Assembly (NCBI RefSeq): GCF_007856155.1
Contig: NZ_CP042266.1
Coordinates: 5,518,001-5,582,000 of the forward strand
Reading direction: 5' to 3'
Origin: Streptomyces qinzhouensis
Lineage (GTDB): Bacteria; Actinomycetota; Actinomycetes; Streptomycetales; Streptomycetaceae
DNA: 64,000 nt
Positions 42,223 to 52,063 of this stretch are shown here, piece after piece; position 1 is the first letter of the stretch, and every line of letters starts with the position of its first letter. The translations under genes were made by a program, and so were the position numbers. Below the pieces are notes generated by a model. The model worked only from the letters and a program-made list of their open reading frames with translations, did no database searches and had not been told where the DNA came from.

Positions 42223-45200
42223 GTGTACGCGCACGTCGATGCCGCGCTGCTGCGGGCCGGGGCCTGGGCTCCGGACGATCTCGTCCAGCCGTGGCCCGAC
42301 CCGGGCGGAGACGCGGACTCCTGGCGGGCGTGGCTGGAGCGAACCCTTCGGATACCCGGCTTCGCGGAAGCTCTGGAGCAGGCCAGCCCTGCGCTGGCTC
42401 GACGCGTTCGGGACATCCGCGATGAACAGAACCTGCCCGAACGCGCCGTACGAAAGGCGACGTTCGCCGTCCTGCGGTATCTGCTGCGGGCGTCGAACCG
42501 GGCCACCCCGTTCGGCTTCTTCGCCGGAGTGGCACCCGTGCGCTTGGCCGACGCGGCGACGGTGCGCATCGGCTCCGGGCACCGGGCCGTCGTCAGAGTC
42601 GACGCGGTGTGGCTGACCACGGTGATCGAGCGGCTGGAAGCGGACCGAGCCCTGCTGCCGCACCTGATGGTGCAGACCCATGCGCTGGTGGCGGAGAAGG
42701 ACGGTCACCTGGTGCTCGACCACCGGGGCACCGGCAGCTCGGGCGGCGCCCCGGCCCGGGTTCAGGTCCGTGTCACCCCGCCTGTCACCTCGGCCCTGGC
42801 TGCGGCTCGCCATCCCATCCGGGTCGCGGACCTCGTCGCTAAGCTGGCCGGCGACTTTCCCCGCGTGCCCTCCGAGGTGATCGCCAAGCTGCTGGCGGAT
42901 CTGATCGCCCAGCACCTCCTGGTCACGAACCTCCGTGCCCCGATGACCACGATGAACCCGCTGAACCACCTTCTGAGCGCCCTCGACGCGGCCGAAGCCG
43001 AGAACCTCCAGTCGGCCGGCGCCACCGTCGCGCGGCTTCGATCTTTCACCCACGCTCTGGCCCGGCCCCATACCTCCCCCGAATACGGCGAACACCGGGC
43101 CCAGTTCAACGCCGAGATGCGCCACATCGCCCCCGGCACCGCACCGGTACTCGGGACCGACCTGCGGATCGACGGGGAGGCGACGGTCCCGACCGCGGTC
43201 GCCGACGAAGCGGCGCGGGCCGCGACGGCACTCGTACGGCTGGCCCGCCAACCGTTCCTCAGCCGCGCATGGGCGAACTGGCACGGCCGCTTCCTGGAGC
43301 GGTACGGCCCGCGCGCCCTGATCCCGGTCCTGGACGCAGTGGACGGTGACACCGGCCTCGGCTATCCGGCCGGGTTCCTCGGCGGACCGCCCGCCCCGGC
43401 GAGCGCCCCGCTGACCGAGAGGGACGGGAAATTGCTGGCGCTCGCGCAGAACGCGGCCCTGCGCCGTCAGTACGAGATCGTGGTGGACGACGCCATGATC
43501 AACGCTCTCACCGTGATCGGCCCCGACACCGGCGTTCAGCCGACGACGGAGCTGATCGCCCGTATCAACGCCGCCAGCACCGACGCCCTCGGGGACGGAG
43601 AGTTCACGCTCGCGGTCACCGGGGTGTCCCGGACCGCCGGGACAGTGACTGGACGGTTCCTCCACCTCCTCGACGCCCACGACCGCAACCGGATGGCAAC
43701 GGCGTACGCGACGGCGGCGACCGCGACCGACGACGCCCTGCCCGTACAGATATCCGCGCCCCCGCTCCATACATCCACCGAGAACGTCGCCCGTGCCCCG
43801 GCCGTGATGCCTGCGGTCCTCGCCTGGGGCGAGTGCCACGACCACATCGGGGAGCGGGTGCTCTTGGATGACATCACGGTGACCGCCGATGTCCACCGCC
43901 TCTACCTGGTCTCGCGGTCCCGGCGGCGACCGCTGGAGTTCGTGAACCTCAACGCGGTCGAGCCGGTCCACCGCACCCATCCGCTGGTCCGGTTCCTGGC
44001 CGAGGCCACCCACGCGATGAGCGCCCCGTGCGCGGTCTTCGACTGGGGAACCGCGACAACGCTGCCGTTCCTTCCCGCAGTGCGCTACGGCCGCACGATC
44101 CTGTCCCCAGCCCGGTGGCTGCTCACCACCGCTGACCTTGCCGCCCGCGAGACGGACCAGCCTCAGTGGGATGAGTCCCTAGTCGCGTGGCGGGAGCAGG
44201 TCGCCATTCCGAGCACGGTGTACGCGGGCGACGGCGACCAACGCCTCCGTCTCAACCTGGACGAACCCGTGCACCGGATGCTGCTGCGCGCGCAAGTACA
44301 GCGTTCCGGCACCGCCGTGCTCCGCGCGGAGGCGGCCCCGGACGCGGGGTGGATCGGCGAGCGCCCCCACGAGCTGGTCATCCCTCTCGCCCGGACCGGC
44401 CGGGGGCGGAGGGCACCGTGGTGGCTGGACCGGGAGACCGGGACGCCGGACGGGCACGGTCATGTCCCCGGCTGCGATGGCCGGTTCCTCGTCCAGCTCT
44501 ACGCCCGCCCCGAACGCCACGGCGGCATCCTGCGCCGTCTGCCCGAACTGCTGGCGGAGCTCGGCGGCAGGACCCAGTGGTGGTTCCTGCCTTACCGCGA
44601 TCCCGACGATCATTTGCGGCTCCGCCTCGTCGTACCGGCCGACCACGCCGAGGGCGCCCCAGCGGCGATCGGCGGCTGGACCCGGGCCCTGCGCCGGGCC
44701 GGGCTGACCTCCCGGGTGCGGTGGGACACCGACTTCCCCGAGACCGCCCGCTTCGGCGGCCCGGCGGCGATCGACGCAGCCGAGACGTTCTTCGCGGCGG
44801 ACTCCGAGGCCGCCGCCGCGCAGCTCGCCTTCAGCACGGCGAACAGCGGCCCCGACGCCCAAGCCGTCACGGCCGCCAGCATGATCGACCTCACGACCGG
44901 CCTGATCGGGAACCCCGCCGACGCGATGGCCTGGCTGATTGACCACGCCCGCACCACCAGCACCGCCCCCGCCCGCGACGTATACGCACAAGCGGTCGCC
45001 CTCGGCAACCCGTACGACCACGACGCCCTGACCCGGCAGCCCGGCGGGCAGCGGATCACCGCCGCGTGGGCCCGGCGGCGCGAGACTCTGGCCGACTACC
45101 GGGCCGTGCTCGACACCGCAGGCACAGCCGATGTGAACGTCCTGCTGCCCGAGCTGCTGCATCTGCACCACACCCGCGTCGCCGGGATCGACCTCGACGC

Positions 45201-45273
45201 CGAAGGCCAGTGCCTGCACCTCGCCCGCGCCGCCGCGCTGAGCTGGACCGCACGAGGAAGGACCCGCTCGTGA
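42223..45273 (+). CDS. LanB lanthipeptide dehydratase, full length
   Basis: The 1016-aa protein has the Lant_dehydr_N glutamylation domain (about 1-700; RASNRATPFGFFAGVA is the family signature near residue 90) and a C-terminal SpaB_C elimination domain (about 750-1016; QLYARPERHGGILRRLPEL, WWFLPYRDPDDHLRLR). Class I LanB uses glutamyl-tRNA to glutamylate Ser/Thr and then eliminates to Dha/Dhb. GTG 42223 has AAGGGGAG six bases upstream. Its stop overlaps the LanC start (GTGA). The length is that of a complete fused enzyme, so the extra SpaB_C-like protein at 46518 is not needed to complete it. Confidence 0.94.
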   Translation: MYAHVDAALLRAGAWAPDDLVQPWPDPGGDADSWRAWLERTLRIPGFAEALEQASPALARRVRDIRDEQNLPERAVRKATFAVLRYLLRASNRATPFGFFAGVAPVRLADAATVRIGSGHRAVVRVDAVWLTTVIERLEADRALLPHLMVQTHALVAEKDGHLVLDHRGTGSSGGAPARVQVRVTPPVTSALAAARHPIRVADLVAKLAGDFPRVPSEVIAKLLADLIAQHLLVTNLRAPMTTMNPLNHLLSALDAAEAENLQSAGATVARLRSFTHALARPHTSPEYGEHRAQFNAEMRHIAPGTAPVLGTDLRIDGEATVPTAVADEAARAATALVRLARQPFLSRAWANWHGRFLERYGPRALIPVLDAVDGDTGLGYPAGFLGGPPAPASAPLTERDGKLLALAQNAALRRQYEIVVDDAMINALTVIGPDTGVQPTTELIARINAASTDALGDGEFTLAVTGVSRTAGTVTGRFLHLLDAHDRNRMATAYATAATATDDALPVQISAPPLHTSTENVARAPAVMPAVLAWGECHDHIGERVLLDDITVTADVHRLYLVSRSRRRPLEFVNLNAVEPVHRTHPLVRFLAEATHAMSAPCAVFDWGTATTLPFLPAVRYGRTILSPARWLLTTADLAARETDQPQWDESLVAWREQVAIPSTVYAGDGDQRLRLNLDEPVHRMLLRAQVQRSGTAVLRAEAAPDAGWIGERPHELVIPLARTGRGRRAPWWLDRETGTPDGHGHVPGCDGRFLVQLYARPERHGGILRRLPELLAELGGRTQWWFLPYRDPDDHLRLRLVVPADHAEGAPAAIGGWTRALRRAGLTSRVRWDTDFPETARFGGPAAIDAAETFFAADSEAAAAQLAFSTANSGPDAQAVTAASMIDLTTGLIGNPADAMAWLIDHARTTSTAPARDVYAQAVALGNPYDHDALTRQPGGQRITAAWARRRETLADYRAVLDTAGTADVNVLLPELLHLHHTRVAGIDLDAEGQCLHLARAAALSWTARGRTRS

Positions 45274-46502
45274 TACGGATACCGAAGGCGCTGGCCGTCG
45301 CCGACGGCCTCGCCGCCGAACTGGCCGACCCGCGCTCCGCCTCGCCCGAAGCCGGCGGTGGCCGGGCCTGGCCGCAGTCCCTGGCCGGGGGCGCAGCGGG
45401 TATCGCCCTGCTTCATGTCGTGCGGGCCCGCGCCGGGCGCGGCGACTGGGGCACCGCATGCACCTGGATCTCCCGGGCGGCCTCCGACGACCTCGCCGCC
45501 GCCTCCAATGCGGGCCTCTACCTCGGTGCCCCGGCCCTCGCCTTCGTTCTGCACACCGCCGCAGGCTCGACCGGCCGCTACCGCAACGCGCTGGAGAAGC
45601 TGGACGACGCCACCATCTCGATCACCCGGCGCCGTCTGGCCGAGGCCCACGCGCGGATCGACGACGGCGAACGGCCGGCGATGAAGGAGTTCGACCTGAT
45701 CCGCGGGCTCACCGGGTTCGCCGCCCACCACCTCGCCCGCCACCCGGACCACGAGATCACCGCCGACACGCTCGCCTATCTCGTACGACTGACCGAACCC
45801 CTCCTGGACGGGGACGACGCCCTGCCCTCGTGGTGGACCGACGTCTCTCCCAGCGGGGAGCCGACCCCGGACTTCCCCGGGGGCCACGGGAACTTCGGAC
45901 TGGCCCACGGCATCGGCGCGACCCTGTCCGTGCTCTCGCTGGCGCTCATGCGCGGTGCCGACGCTCCCGGGCTGGCCGACGCCGCCGGTCGGATCTGTGC
46001 CTGGACCGACCGGTGGCGGCAGGGCGACGACACCGAACCGTGGTGGCCCGGCTTCATCACGGCCGGCCAAGCGGCCGGTGGGCGCATCGAATCGGCTCTC
46101 CGCCCCCGGCCCTCCTGGTGCTACGGCGTGGCGGGCACCGCCCGCGCCCAACAACTCGCCGGTCTCGCACTGGGCGAGCCCGCCCGCGTCCGCGCCGCCG
46201 AGAACGCGATGCTCGCCGCTCTGCGCGACCCGGCCCAACTGGACCAGGTTCCCGAAATCGGGCTGTGCCACGGAACCGCCGGCCTGCTCCACGCCGCGTG
46301 GCGGATGGCCGACCAGACCGGAAACCCGGCCATCGCGGCGGAGCTGCCGCAGATGACCGACCGGCTGACGGCTGCACTCAACCGGTCCGACCGGGACCCC
46401 GAACTCCTCGACGGCACCGCCGGTGCGGCCCTGGTCCTGCACACCGTCGGCACCGGAACCGTCGCCGCCCCGTACTGGGACACCTTCCTCGCCCTGGCCT
46501 GA
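45270..46502 (+). CDS. LanC lanthipeptide cyclase
   Basis: This 410-aa alpha/alpha-toroid enzyme carries all three zinc ligands: Cys284 in WCYGVAG, and Cys333-His334 in GLCHGTAG. GHGNFGLAHGIG contains the usual catalytic His region. It catalyses addition of Cys thiols to Dha/Dhb to form lanthionine or methyllanthionine rings. The GTG start overlaps the LanB stop. It should work in the cytoplasm together with LanB. Confidence 0.94.
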   Translation: MIRIPKALAVADGLAAELADPRSASPEAGGGRAWPQSLAGGAAGIALLHVVRARAGRGDWGTACTWISRAASDDLAAASNAGLYLGAPALAFVLHTAAGSTGRYRNALEKLDDATISITRRRLAEAHARIDDGERPAMKEFDLIRGLTGFAAHHLARHPDHEITADTLAYLVRLTEPLLDGDDALPSWWTDVSPSGEPTPDFPGGHGNFGLAHGIGATLSVLSLALMRGADAPGLADAAGRICAWTDRWRQGDDTEPWWPGFITAGQAAGGRIESALRPRPSWCYGVAGTARAQQLAGLALGEPARVRAAENAMLAALRDPAQLDQVPEIGLCHGTAGLLHAAWRMADQTGNPAIAAELPQMTDRLTAALNRSDRDPELLDGTAGAALVLHTVGTGTVAAPYWDTFLALA

Positions 46503-46517
46503 ACCCCTGGAGACGAC

Positions 46518-47381
46518 ATGGACAGCCCCACGTGGCAGCAGGTGAACATCTCCTTCCCCGACTGGACCCGTGCCGAGCACACGGCCCTGAAGCACCTCGC
46601 CCCGATCCTGTTCGCCGCCGAGGACAACGGCGAGATCACCGCGTGGTTCCACATCAGCAAACGCCCGTGCTGGCGCCTCCGCTACCTGCCGTCCACCGAT
46701 ACCGACTCGCAGATCGGCCGGGAACTGGACGCGCTGACCACCGCCGGCCGCATCACCGGCTGGACTCCCATCGTCTACGAACCCGAGATCCACGCCTTCG
46801 GCGGAACAGAAGCCATGGAAACGGCCCACCACTTCTTCCACCACGACAGCCGCGGACTACTCACCTATCTCCGCGACGGAGACCAAGACGCCGGCGGACA
46901 CAGGCGGGAGATATCCCTCCTGCTGTGCAGCATCCTGATGCGCACGGCCGGCCTCGACTGGTACGAGCAGGGCGACGTCTGGGCACGCGTCGCCGCCCAC
47001 CGCCCCCTTCCGGTCGGCCGGCGGAGCACCGCCCGACAACGCGCCGCCGTACACCGGCTGCTCACCGTGGATACGAACGACCAGACCTCCGAGAACGGCC
47101 CCCTGGCCCGCACCAGGGAATGGGCCCGTGCCTACACAACCGCCGGCCAGGAACTCGGCAACCTCACCACCACCGGAGCCCTCCATCGCGGACTCCGCGA
47201 TGTCCTCGCCCACCATGTGATCTTCGCGTGGAACCGCCTCGGTCTGCCGTACGCCACACAGGCCGCCCTCGCCGCCACCGCCAAGGACATCGTGTTCGGC
47301 CCCGATCCCGCCATTTACGGCGATGCTGCCGCTACGAGCACGGACACCGGCGTTTCCAACCCCGTCCAGCCTCGCCGCTGA
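46518..47381 (+). CDS. Stand-alone SpaB_C-type (thiopeptide-type) protein
   Basis: The 287-aa protein starts WQQVNISFPDWTRAEH and contains WRLRYLPSTD and ITGWTPIVYEPEIHAFGG, matching the SpaB_C/thiopeptide-type bacteriocin biosynthesis domain. This domain performs the glutamate elimination in split LanB systems, or other reactions as in pyridine synthases. Since the LanB here has its own C-terminal domain, this second one may serve another step, dimerise with LanB, or be redundant. It follows LanC after 15 bases and has GGAGACG upstream. Confidence 0.85.
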   Translation: MDSPTWQQVNISFPDWTRAEHTALKHLAPILFAAEDNGEITAWFHISKRPCWRLRYLPSTDTDSQIGRELDALTTAGRITGWTPIVYEPEIHAFGGTEAMETAHHFFHHDSRGLLTYLRDGDQDAGGHRREISLLLCSILMRTAGLDWYEQGDVWARVAAHRPLPVGRRSTARQRAAVHRLLTVDTNDQTSENGPLARTREWARAYTTAGQELGNLTTTGALHRGLRDVLAHHVIFAWNRLGLPYATQAALAATAKDIVFGPDPAIYGDAAATSTDTGVSNPVQPRR

Positions 47382-47412
47382 CAACACCGGCCCGCTCGCC
47401 CACAGGGGAACC

Positions 47413-48519
47413 ATGCACCCGAACGACCCCATCGCTCAGCGCTTCCCACTCGTCGCCCGGCCCCGTCCCGCCTGCCTACCGCTCACCGAACGCATCCACG
47501 CATTACTCGACCTCGCCCGAACGGCGGCAGAAGAGAACGATCCGGCACGAGCCTCAGCTGTCTACAACCAGTCGGCTCTCCTCGCCTCCGACCTCGGTCT
47601 TCCCACCCTCGCCCGTGACCTGTGCCATCGGCACGCCGACGCCTACCTCCACGCCCGCCCGCTGACCGGCCAGCGCGCCATCCAGGCACTCGAACCCGTC
47701 GTCAACTTCGCCCGGCTCCACATCCGCGCCGGGAACGGAGACGCCGCCCGACAGCACCTCCTTGCGCTGTACGAGGCCGTCAGCAGGGGGACAGCGGTGC
47801 AGTTGGACAGCATCGCCGTCCCCGCACACCTGACCGCGACGACCGAGGACTGCCGCGAAGTCCGGACCTGGCTGTGGACAGTTCTCCTCGCCGACGGGAC
47901 AAGGGCCCTCACCGCCCAAGGCCGGTGGAACGACGCGCTCACCCACATCCAGAAGCACCGTGGCATGGGCGAGCGGATGCTCGACGGACGGCAAGTCGCC
48001 GTCCTCGCCGCACTCACCGCGGGCGACCCAGTCCCCGCCGCCGCCCTCCTCCACGCCACTACCCCCGGCGAACCCTGGGAACAAGTCGTGACGGCGTGCC
48101 TCACCGCGTTATGCCATCGAGTCGCCCAGCGAACCGCTGACCTCAATGTGGAAAGCCTGGTGGGCATGTACGAGAGGCTGGAGCCCAAACCCGGAACGGC
48201 CGTCTTCAGCAGCCGCCTCGGGCTGACGATCTTGGATGTCATCGGGGCCGACACCGCCACCGCCCGTCGTGTCGCAAACGAACTGCACCACCGGGCGACC
48301 AAGCAGAACGACGGATACGCCTCCCTTGAGAATCTGCGGCACCCCCTCTTCAACGCCCTCGCCACCGAAGGGCAGCAGAGGGATTGCCGAGAGATCCTGG
48401 ATGCGTGCGCCCTCGGGGCTGGAGAACTTCCCGACGAGTTACGCGAACTGCTCATGGCGGCGGCGGGCACGAGCGACCGTACGATCCGAAGGACTATCCT
48501 TGTCCGCCAGCGCCGGTAA
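47413..48519 (+). CDS. TPR-like hypothetical protein with three TTA codons
   Basis: The 368-aa protein is mostly helical, with repeats resembling tetratricopeptides (for example RASAVYNQSALLASDLGLP, ARLHIRAGNGDAARQHLL). No enzyme motif or DNA-binding helix-turn-helix is obvious. Leu codons 31, 233 and 343 are TTA (47503, 48109, 48439). Three TTA codons in one gene make bldA control very likely. ATG 47413 has AGGGGAA upstream. It is the last gene before the right repeat and, being in line with the lanthipeptide genes, may regulate or scaffold the pathway. Confidence 0.7.
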   Translation: MHPNDPIAQRFPLVARPRPACLPLTERIHALLDLARTAAEENDPARASAVYNQSALLASDLGLPTLARDLCHRHADAYLHARPLTGQRAIQALEPVVNFARLHIRAGNGDAARQHLLALYEAVSRGTAVQLDSIAVPAHLTATTEDCREVRTWLWTVLLADGTRALTAQGRWNDALTHIQKHRGMGERMLDGRQVAVLAALTAGDPVPAAALLHATTPGEPWEQVVTACLTALCHRVAQRTADLNVESLVGMYERLEPKPGTAVFSSRLGLTILDVIGADTATARRVANELHHRATKQNDGYASLENLRHPLFNALATEGQQRDCREILDACALGAGELPDELRELLMAAAGTSDRTIRRTILVRQRR

Positions 48520-48635
48520 AAACCTGGTGCATTGGTACCCCGCCGCCTCGTTTTCCCTCCTTCGGGCCCGACAGCGGCCTCCGCTCGCACCAGCCCGCCG
48601 CCGACTGGTCCGTTGAGGGACCATCCGGCAAGCAG

Positions 48636-48783
48636 CCAGGGACTTTCCGCCGTGCAAGCAGGGAAGGCCCTGACAGCGCCGAAAGAAACAAAAGCACTGG
48701 TCAGGGCCCACCCGTCACAACGGGCTCAGCACTCGATGATGTTCACCGCGAGCCCGCCCCGGGCCGTCTCCTTGTACTTCACC
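48636..48783. repeat. Right copy of the sdaA 3'-end repeat, att-like
   Basis: This copy contains the last codons of the working sdaA gene and its terminator, and matches 35112-35257. The 13.5-kb segment between the two copies carries the lanthipeptide genes and the dead integrase. Confidence 0.8.
48666..48708 (-). terminator. sdaA terminator
   Basis: In minus-strand reading GGCCCTGACCAGTGC pairs with GCGCTGTCAGGGCC (one bulge) around a T-rich loop, 18 bases after the stop. The stem is conserved in the left repeat. Confidence 0.75.
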
Positions 48784-50093
48784 GACATGTCCGCGCCCGT
48801 CTCCTTCATGGTCTTGATGACCTTGTCGAGGGAGACCAGATGGCTGCCGTCGCCGCGCATCGCCATCTTCGCCGCCGTGACGGCCTTCACCGCCGCCATG
48901 CCGTTCCGTTCGATGCAGGGGATCTGCACCAGACCGCCGACCGGGTCGCAGGTCAGGCCGAGGTTGTGTTCCATGCCGATCTCGGCCGCGTTCTCCACCT
49001 GGGCTGCGGTGCCGCCGAGGACCTCGGCGAGGGCGCCGGCCGCCATGGAGCAGGCCGAGCCGACCTCGCCCTGGCAGCCGACCTCGGCGCCGGAGATGGA
49101 GGCGTTCTCCTTGAAGAGCATGCCGATCGCGCCCGCCGCCAGGAGGAACCGTACGATGCCGTCCTCGTCGGCGCCGGGCACGAAGTTCATGTAGTGGTGG
49201 AGGACCGCCGGGATGATGCCGGCCGCGCCGTTGGTGGGGGCCGTCACGACCCGGCCGCCCGCCGCGTTCTCCTCGTTGACTGCCATCGCGTAGAGGGTGA
49301 TCCACTCCATCGCGAGGGCCGCCGGATCGCCTTCGGCGCGCAGCTGGCGGGCGGTGTTCGCGGCCCGGCGGCGGACCTTCAGACCGCCCGGGAGGATGCC
49401 TTCGCGGGACAGTCCGCGGGCCACGCACGCTTGCATGACCTGCCAGATCTCCAGGAGTCCGGTGCGGATCTCCTCCTCGGTGCGCCAGGCCTTCTCGTTC
49501 TCCAGCATCAGGGACGAGATGGACAGGCCCGTGTCCCGGGCGAGCCGGAGGAGTTCGTCGCCGGTGCGGAAGGGGTACTTCAGCACGGTGTCGTCGAGCT
49601 TGATGCGGTCCTCGCCGACCGCGTCCTCGTCGACGACGAATCCGCCGCCGACCGAGTAGTACGTCTTCTCCAGGACCGTGCCGCCGTCGGCGTCGTACGC
49701 CCGTATCGTCATGCCGTTGGCGTGGTACGGCAGCGCCTTGCGGCGGTGGAGGACCAGGTCCTCGTCGAAGTCGAAGGCGATCTCGTGGGCGCCGAGCAGG
49801 GAGATCCGGCCGGACTCCTTGATCTGCGCCACCTGCTCGTCGGCGGTCTCCACATCGACCGTGCGCGGGGAGTTCCCCGCCAGCCCGAGGAGGACCGCCA
49901 TGGGGGTGCCGTGGCCGTGGCCGGTGGCGCCGAGGGAGCCGTACAGCTCGGCCCGTACGGCGGCGGTGTGCGCGAGCAGACCCTCGTTCTTCAGCCGGCG
50001 GGCGAACATCCGCGCCGCCCGCATCGGACCCACCGTGTGCGAGCTGGACGGGCCGATGCCGATCGAGAACAGGTCGAAGACCGAGATGGCCAC
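48726..50093 (-). CDS. sdaA: L-serine ammonia-lyase (iron-sulfur type)
   Basis: The 455-aa single-chain enzyme converts serine to pyruvate and ammonia. It has the beta domain ([21 protein letters not shown]) and alpha domain with cluster Cys in [15 protein letters not shown] and [16 protein letters not shown] 50093 is supported by AGGAG six bases upstream. It is the last gene of the gcvT-gcvH-glyA-sdaA series and removes the serine made by GlyA. Its 3' end ([17 protein letters not shown]) lies in the right repeat and has been re-supplied by the island, yet the reading frame is intact. Confidence 0.96.
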   Translation of the reverse strand: MAISVFDLFSIGIGPSSSHTVGPMRAARMFARRLKNEGLLAHTAAVRAELYGSLGATGHGHGTPMAVLLGLAGNSPRTVDVETADEQVAQIKESGRISLLGAHEIAFDFDEDLVLHRRKALPYHANGMTIRAYDADGGTVLEKTYYSVGGGFVVDEDAVGEDRIKLDDTVLKYPFRTGDELLRLARDTGLSISSLMLENEKAWRTEEEIRTGLLEIWQVMQACVARGLSREGILPGGLKVRRRAANTARQLRAEGDPAALAMEWITLYAMAVNEENAAGGRVVTAPTNGAAGIIPAVLHHYMNFVPGADEDGIVRFLLAAGAIGMLFKENASISGAEVGCQGEVGSACSMAAGALAEVLGGTAAQVENAAEIGMEHNLGLTCDPVGGLVQIPCIERNGMAAVKAVTAAKMAMRGDGSHLVSLDKVIKTMKETGADMSVKYKETARGGLAVNIIEC

Positions 50094-50256
50094 GTGAAAC
50101 TCCTGAGGGTGGGGAGACGCCGTTGTCTGCCGCGGTGCGGTGGTGCGGGTGGGGCAGGGGTGAGGCTCTGGGGAAGGGGCGGTCGGAGGTCGGGAGTGCG
50201 GCGGGGGCACCGGCTCACCTTTCAGTGTGCGCGATGCCCCCGATGCCCCTACCAAT

Positions 50257-50270
50257 CGTACAAATGTACG
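50257..50270. promoter_or_regulatory. Palindrome between glyA and sdaA
   Basis: CGTACA-AA-TGTACG is a perfect 14-bp palindrome just after the glyA stop and 164 bases ahead of the sdaA start. TACGAT next to it on the minus strand could be a -10. sdaA may thus have its own regulated promoter. Confidence 0.45.
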
Positions 50271-50278
50271 GGTATGGG

Positions 50279-51541
50279 TTACTTCAGGCCGGGGTAGAGC
50301 GGGTGCTTGTCCGCCAGCGCCGTGACCCGGCCGCGCAGGGCCTCGGTGTCGTATCCGGGCTTCAGCGTCTCCGCGATGATGTCGGCGACCTCGCGGAAGT
50401 CGTCCGCGCCGAAGCCGCGGGTGGCCAGGGCGGGCGTGCCGATCCGCAGGCCCGAGGTGACCATCGGCGGCCGCGGGTCGTTCGGGATCGCGTTCCGGTT
50501 GACCGTGATGCCGACCTCGTGGAGCCGGTCCTCGGCCTGCTGCCCGTCCAGCTCGGAGTGGCGCAGGTCGACCAGGACCAGATGGACATCGGTACCGCCG
50601 GACAGGACGGAGACACCGTGCTCGGCGACGTCCTCCCGCACCAGACGCTCGGCCAGGATCTTCGCGCCCTCCAGGGTGCGCTGCTGGCGGTCCTTGAACT
50701 CCTCCGAGGCCGCGACCTTGAAGGACACCGCCTTCGCCGCGACCACATGCTCCAGCGGGCCGCCCTGCTGGCCCGGGAAGACCGCGGAGTTGATCTTCTT
50801 GGCCAGTTCGGCCGTGGAGAGGATCACACCGCCGCGCGGGCCGCCCAGCGTCTTGTGCGTGGTCGTGGTCACGACATGGGCGTGCGGTACCGGGTTCGGG
50901 TGCAGCCCGGCCGCCACCAGCCCCGCGAAGTGGGCCATGTCGACCATCAGATACGCGCCGACCTCGTCCGCGATCCGGCGGAACGCGGCGAAGTCGAGCT
51001 GTCGCGGATAGGCGGACCAGCCCGCGACGATCAGCTTGGGCCGGGACTCCTTGGCCAGCTTCTCGACCTCGGCCATGTCCACTCGGCCGGTGGCGTCGTC
51101 CACGTGGTACGCGACCACGTTGTAGAGCTTGCCCGAGAAGTTGATCTTCATGCCGTGGGTGAGGTGCCCGCCGTGCGCGAGATTCAGGCCCATGATCGTG
51201 TCGCCGGGCTTCAGCAGCGCGAACATCGCCGCCGCGTTGGCCTGGGCGCCCGAATGGGGCTGGACATTGGCGTGCTCGGCGCCGAACAGCGCCTTGACCC
51301 GGTCGATGGCGATCTGCTCGACCACGTCGACGTGCTCGCAGCCGCCGTAGTAGCGGCGGCCGGGGTAGCCCTCGGCGTACTTGTTGGTGAGGACCGAACC
51401 CTGGGCCTCCATCACCGCGACCGGTGCGAAGTTCTCGGAGGCGATCATCTCCAGCGTGGACTGCTGGCGGTGGAGCTCGGCGTCGACGGCGGCGGCGACA
51501 TCCGGGTCCAGCTCGTGGAGAGGGGTATTGAGAAGCGACAT
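50279..51541 (-). CDS. glyA: Serine hydroxymethyltransferase
   Basis: The 420-aa pyridoxal-phosphate enzyme interconverts serine and glycine with tetrahydrofolate. [15 protein letters not shown] and the cofactor Lys in [14 protein letters not shown] are intact. It lies 20 bp after gcvH on the same strand. In this cluster it uses the methylene-folate released by glycine cleavage plus a second glycine to make serine. From memory Streptomyces often has a second glyA elsewhere; this would be the glycine-catabolic copy. Confidence 0.97.
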   Translation of the reverse strand: MSLLNTPLHELDPDVAAAVDAELHRQQSTLEMIASENFAPVAVMEAQGSVLTNKYAEGYPGRRYYGGCEHVDVVEQIAIDRVKALFGAEHANVQPHSGAQANAAAMFALLKPGDTIMGLNLAHGGHLTHGMKINFSGKLYNVVAYHVDDATGRVDMAEVEKLAKESRPKLIVAGWSAYPRQLDFAAFRRIADEVGAYLMVDMAHFAGLVAAGLHPNPVPHAHVVTTTTHKTLGGPRGGVILSTAELAKKINSAVFPGQQGGPLEHVVAAKAVSFKVAASEEFKDRQQRTLEGAKILAERLVREDVAEHGVSVLSGGTDVHLVLVDLRHSELDGQQAEDRLHEVGITVNRNAIPNDPRPPMVTSGLRIGTPALATRGFGADDFREVADIIAETLKPGYDTEALRGRVTALADKHPLYPGLK

Positions 51542-51561
51542 ATCGGTAGGTATCCCTGTCG

Positions 51562-51939
51562 TCAGCTCTTGGTGAACTCGGCGTACTCGTCGGCGGAGAG
51601 CAGATCGTCCGGCTCCTCCGCCACGCGCACCTTGAACAGCCAGCCGCCCTCGAAGGGTGCGCTGTTCACCAGCGAGGGGTCGTCCACGACGTCCTGGTTG
51701 ATCTCGGTGACCTCGCCCGACACCGGGGAGTAGAGGTCACTGACGGACTTCGTGGACTCCAGCTCGCCGCAGGACTCGCCCGCGGAGACCTGCGCGCCCA
51801 CTTCGGGAAGCTGCGCGAACACGACATCACCGAGTGCGTTGGCGGCGAACTCGGTGATCCCGACCGTCGACACGCCGTCCTCGGCGGCCGTCAGCCACTC
51901 GTGCTCCTTGCTGTAGCGAAGCTGCTGGGGGTTGCTCAT
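51562..51939 (-). CDS. gcvH: Glycine cleavage system H protein
   Basis: This 125-aa lipoyl carrier has the lipoylation site Lys in [17 protein letters not shown]. It shuttles the aminomethyl group from GcvP to GcvT. ATG 51939 has AGGAGAA upstream. It is 124 bp downstream of gcvT. The P protein gene is not in the window. Confidence 0.97.
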   Translation of the reverse strand: MSNPQQLRYSKEHEWLTAAEDGVSTVGITEFAANALGDVVFAQLPEVGAQVSAGESCGELESTKSVSDLYSPVSGEVTEINQDVVDDPSLVNSAPFEGGWLFKVRVAEEPDDLLSADEYAEFTKS

Positions 51940-52063
51940 GGGGTGAATTCTCCTGTACGCGGACGGTGCGGATGGACGGACCCGGCGGCGCGGCGACGTG
52001 CGACTGGTCACGTCCCGTGCCGGGGCGGCGGTGGGGAAGGCGGGGGGTGGTCCGGGGCGCGGG

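Noticed and set aside
40456..44013. A 1185-codon minus-strand frame opposite the Nudix, methyltransferase, precursor and LanB genes
   Set aside because: It crosses four well-supported plus-strand genes and its composition is that of an antisense frame.
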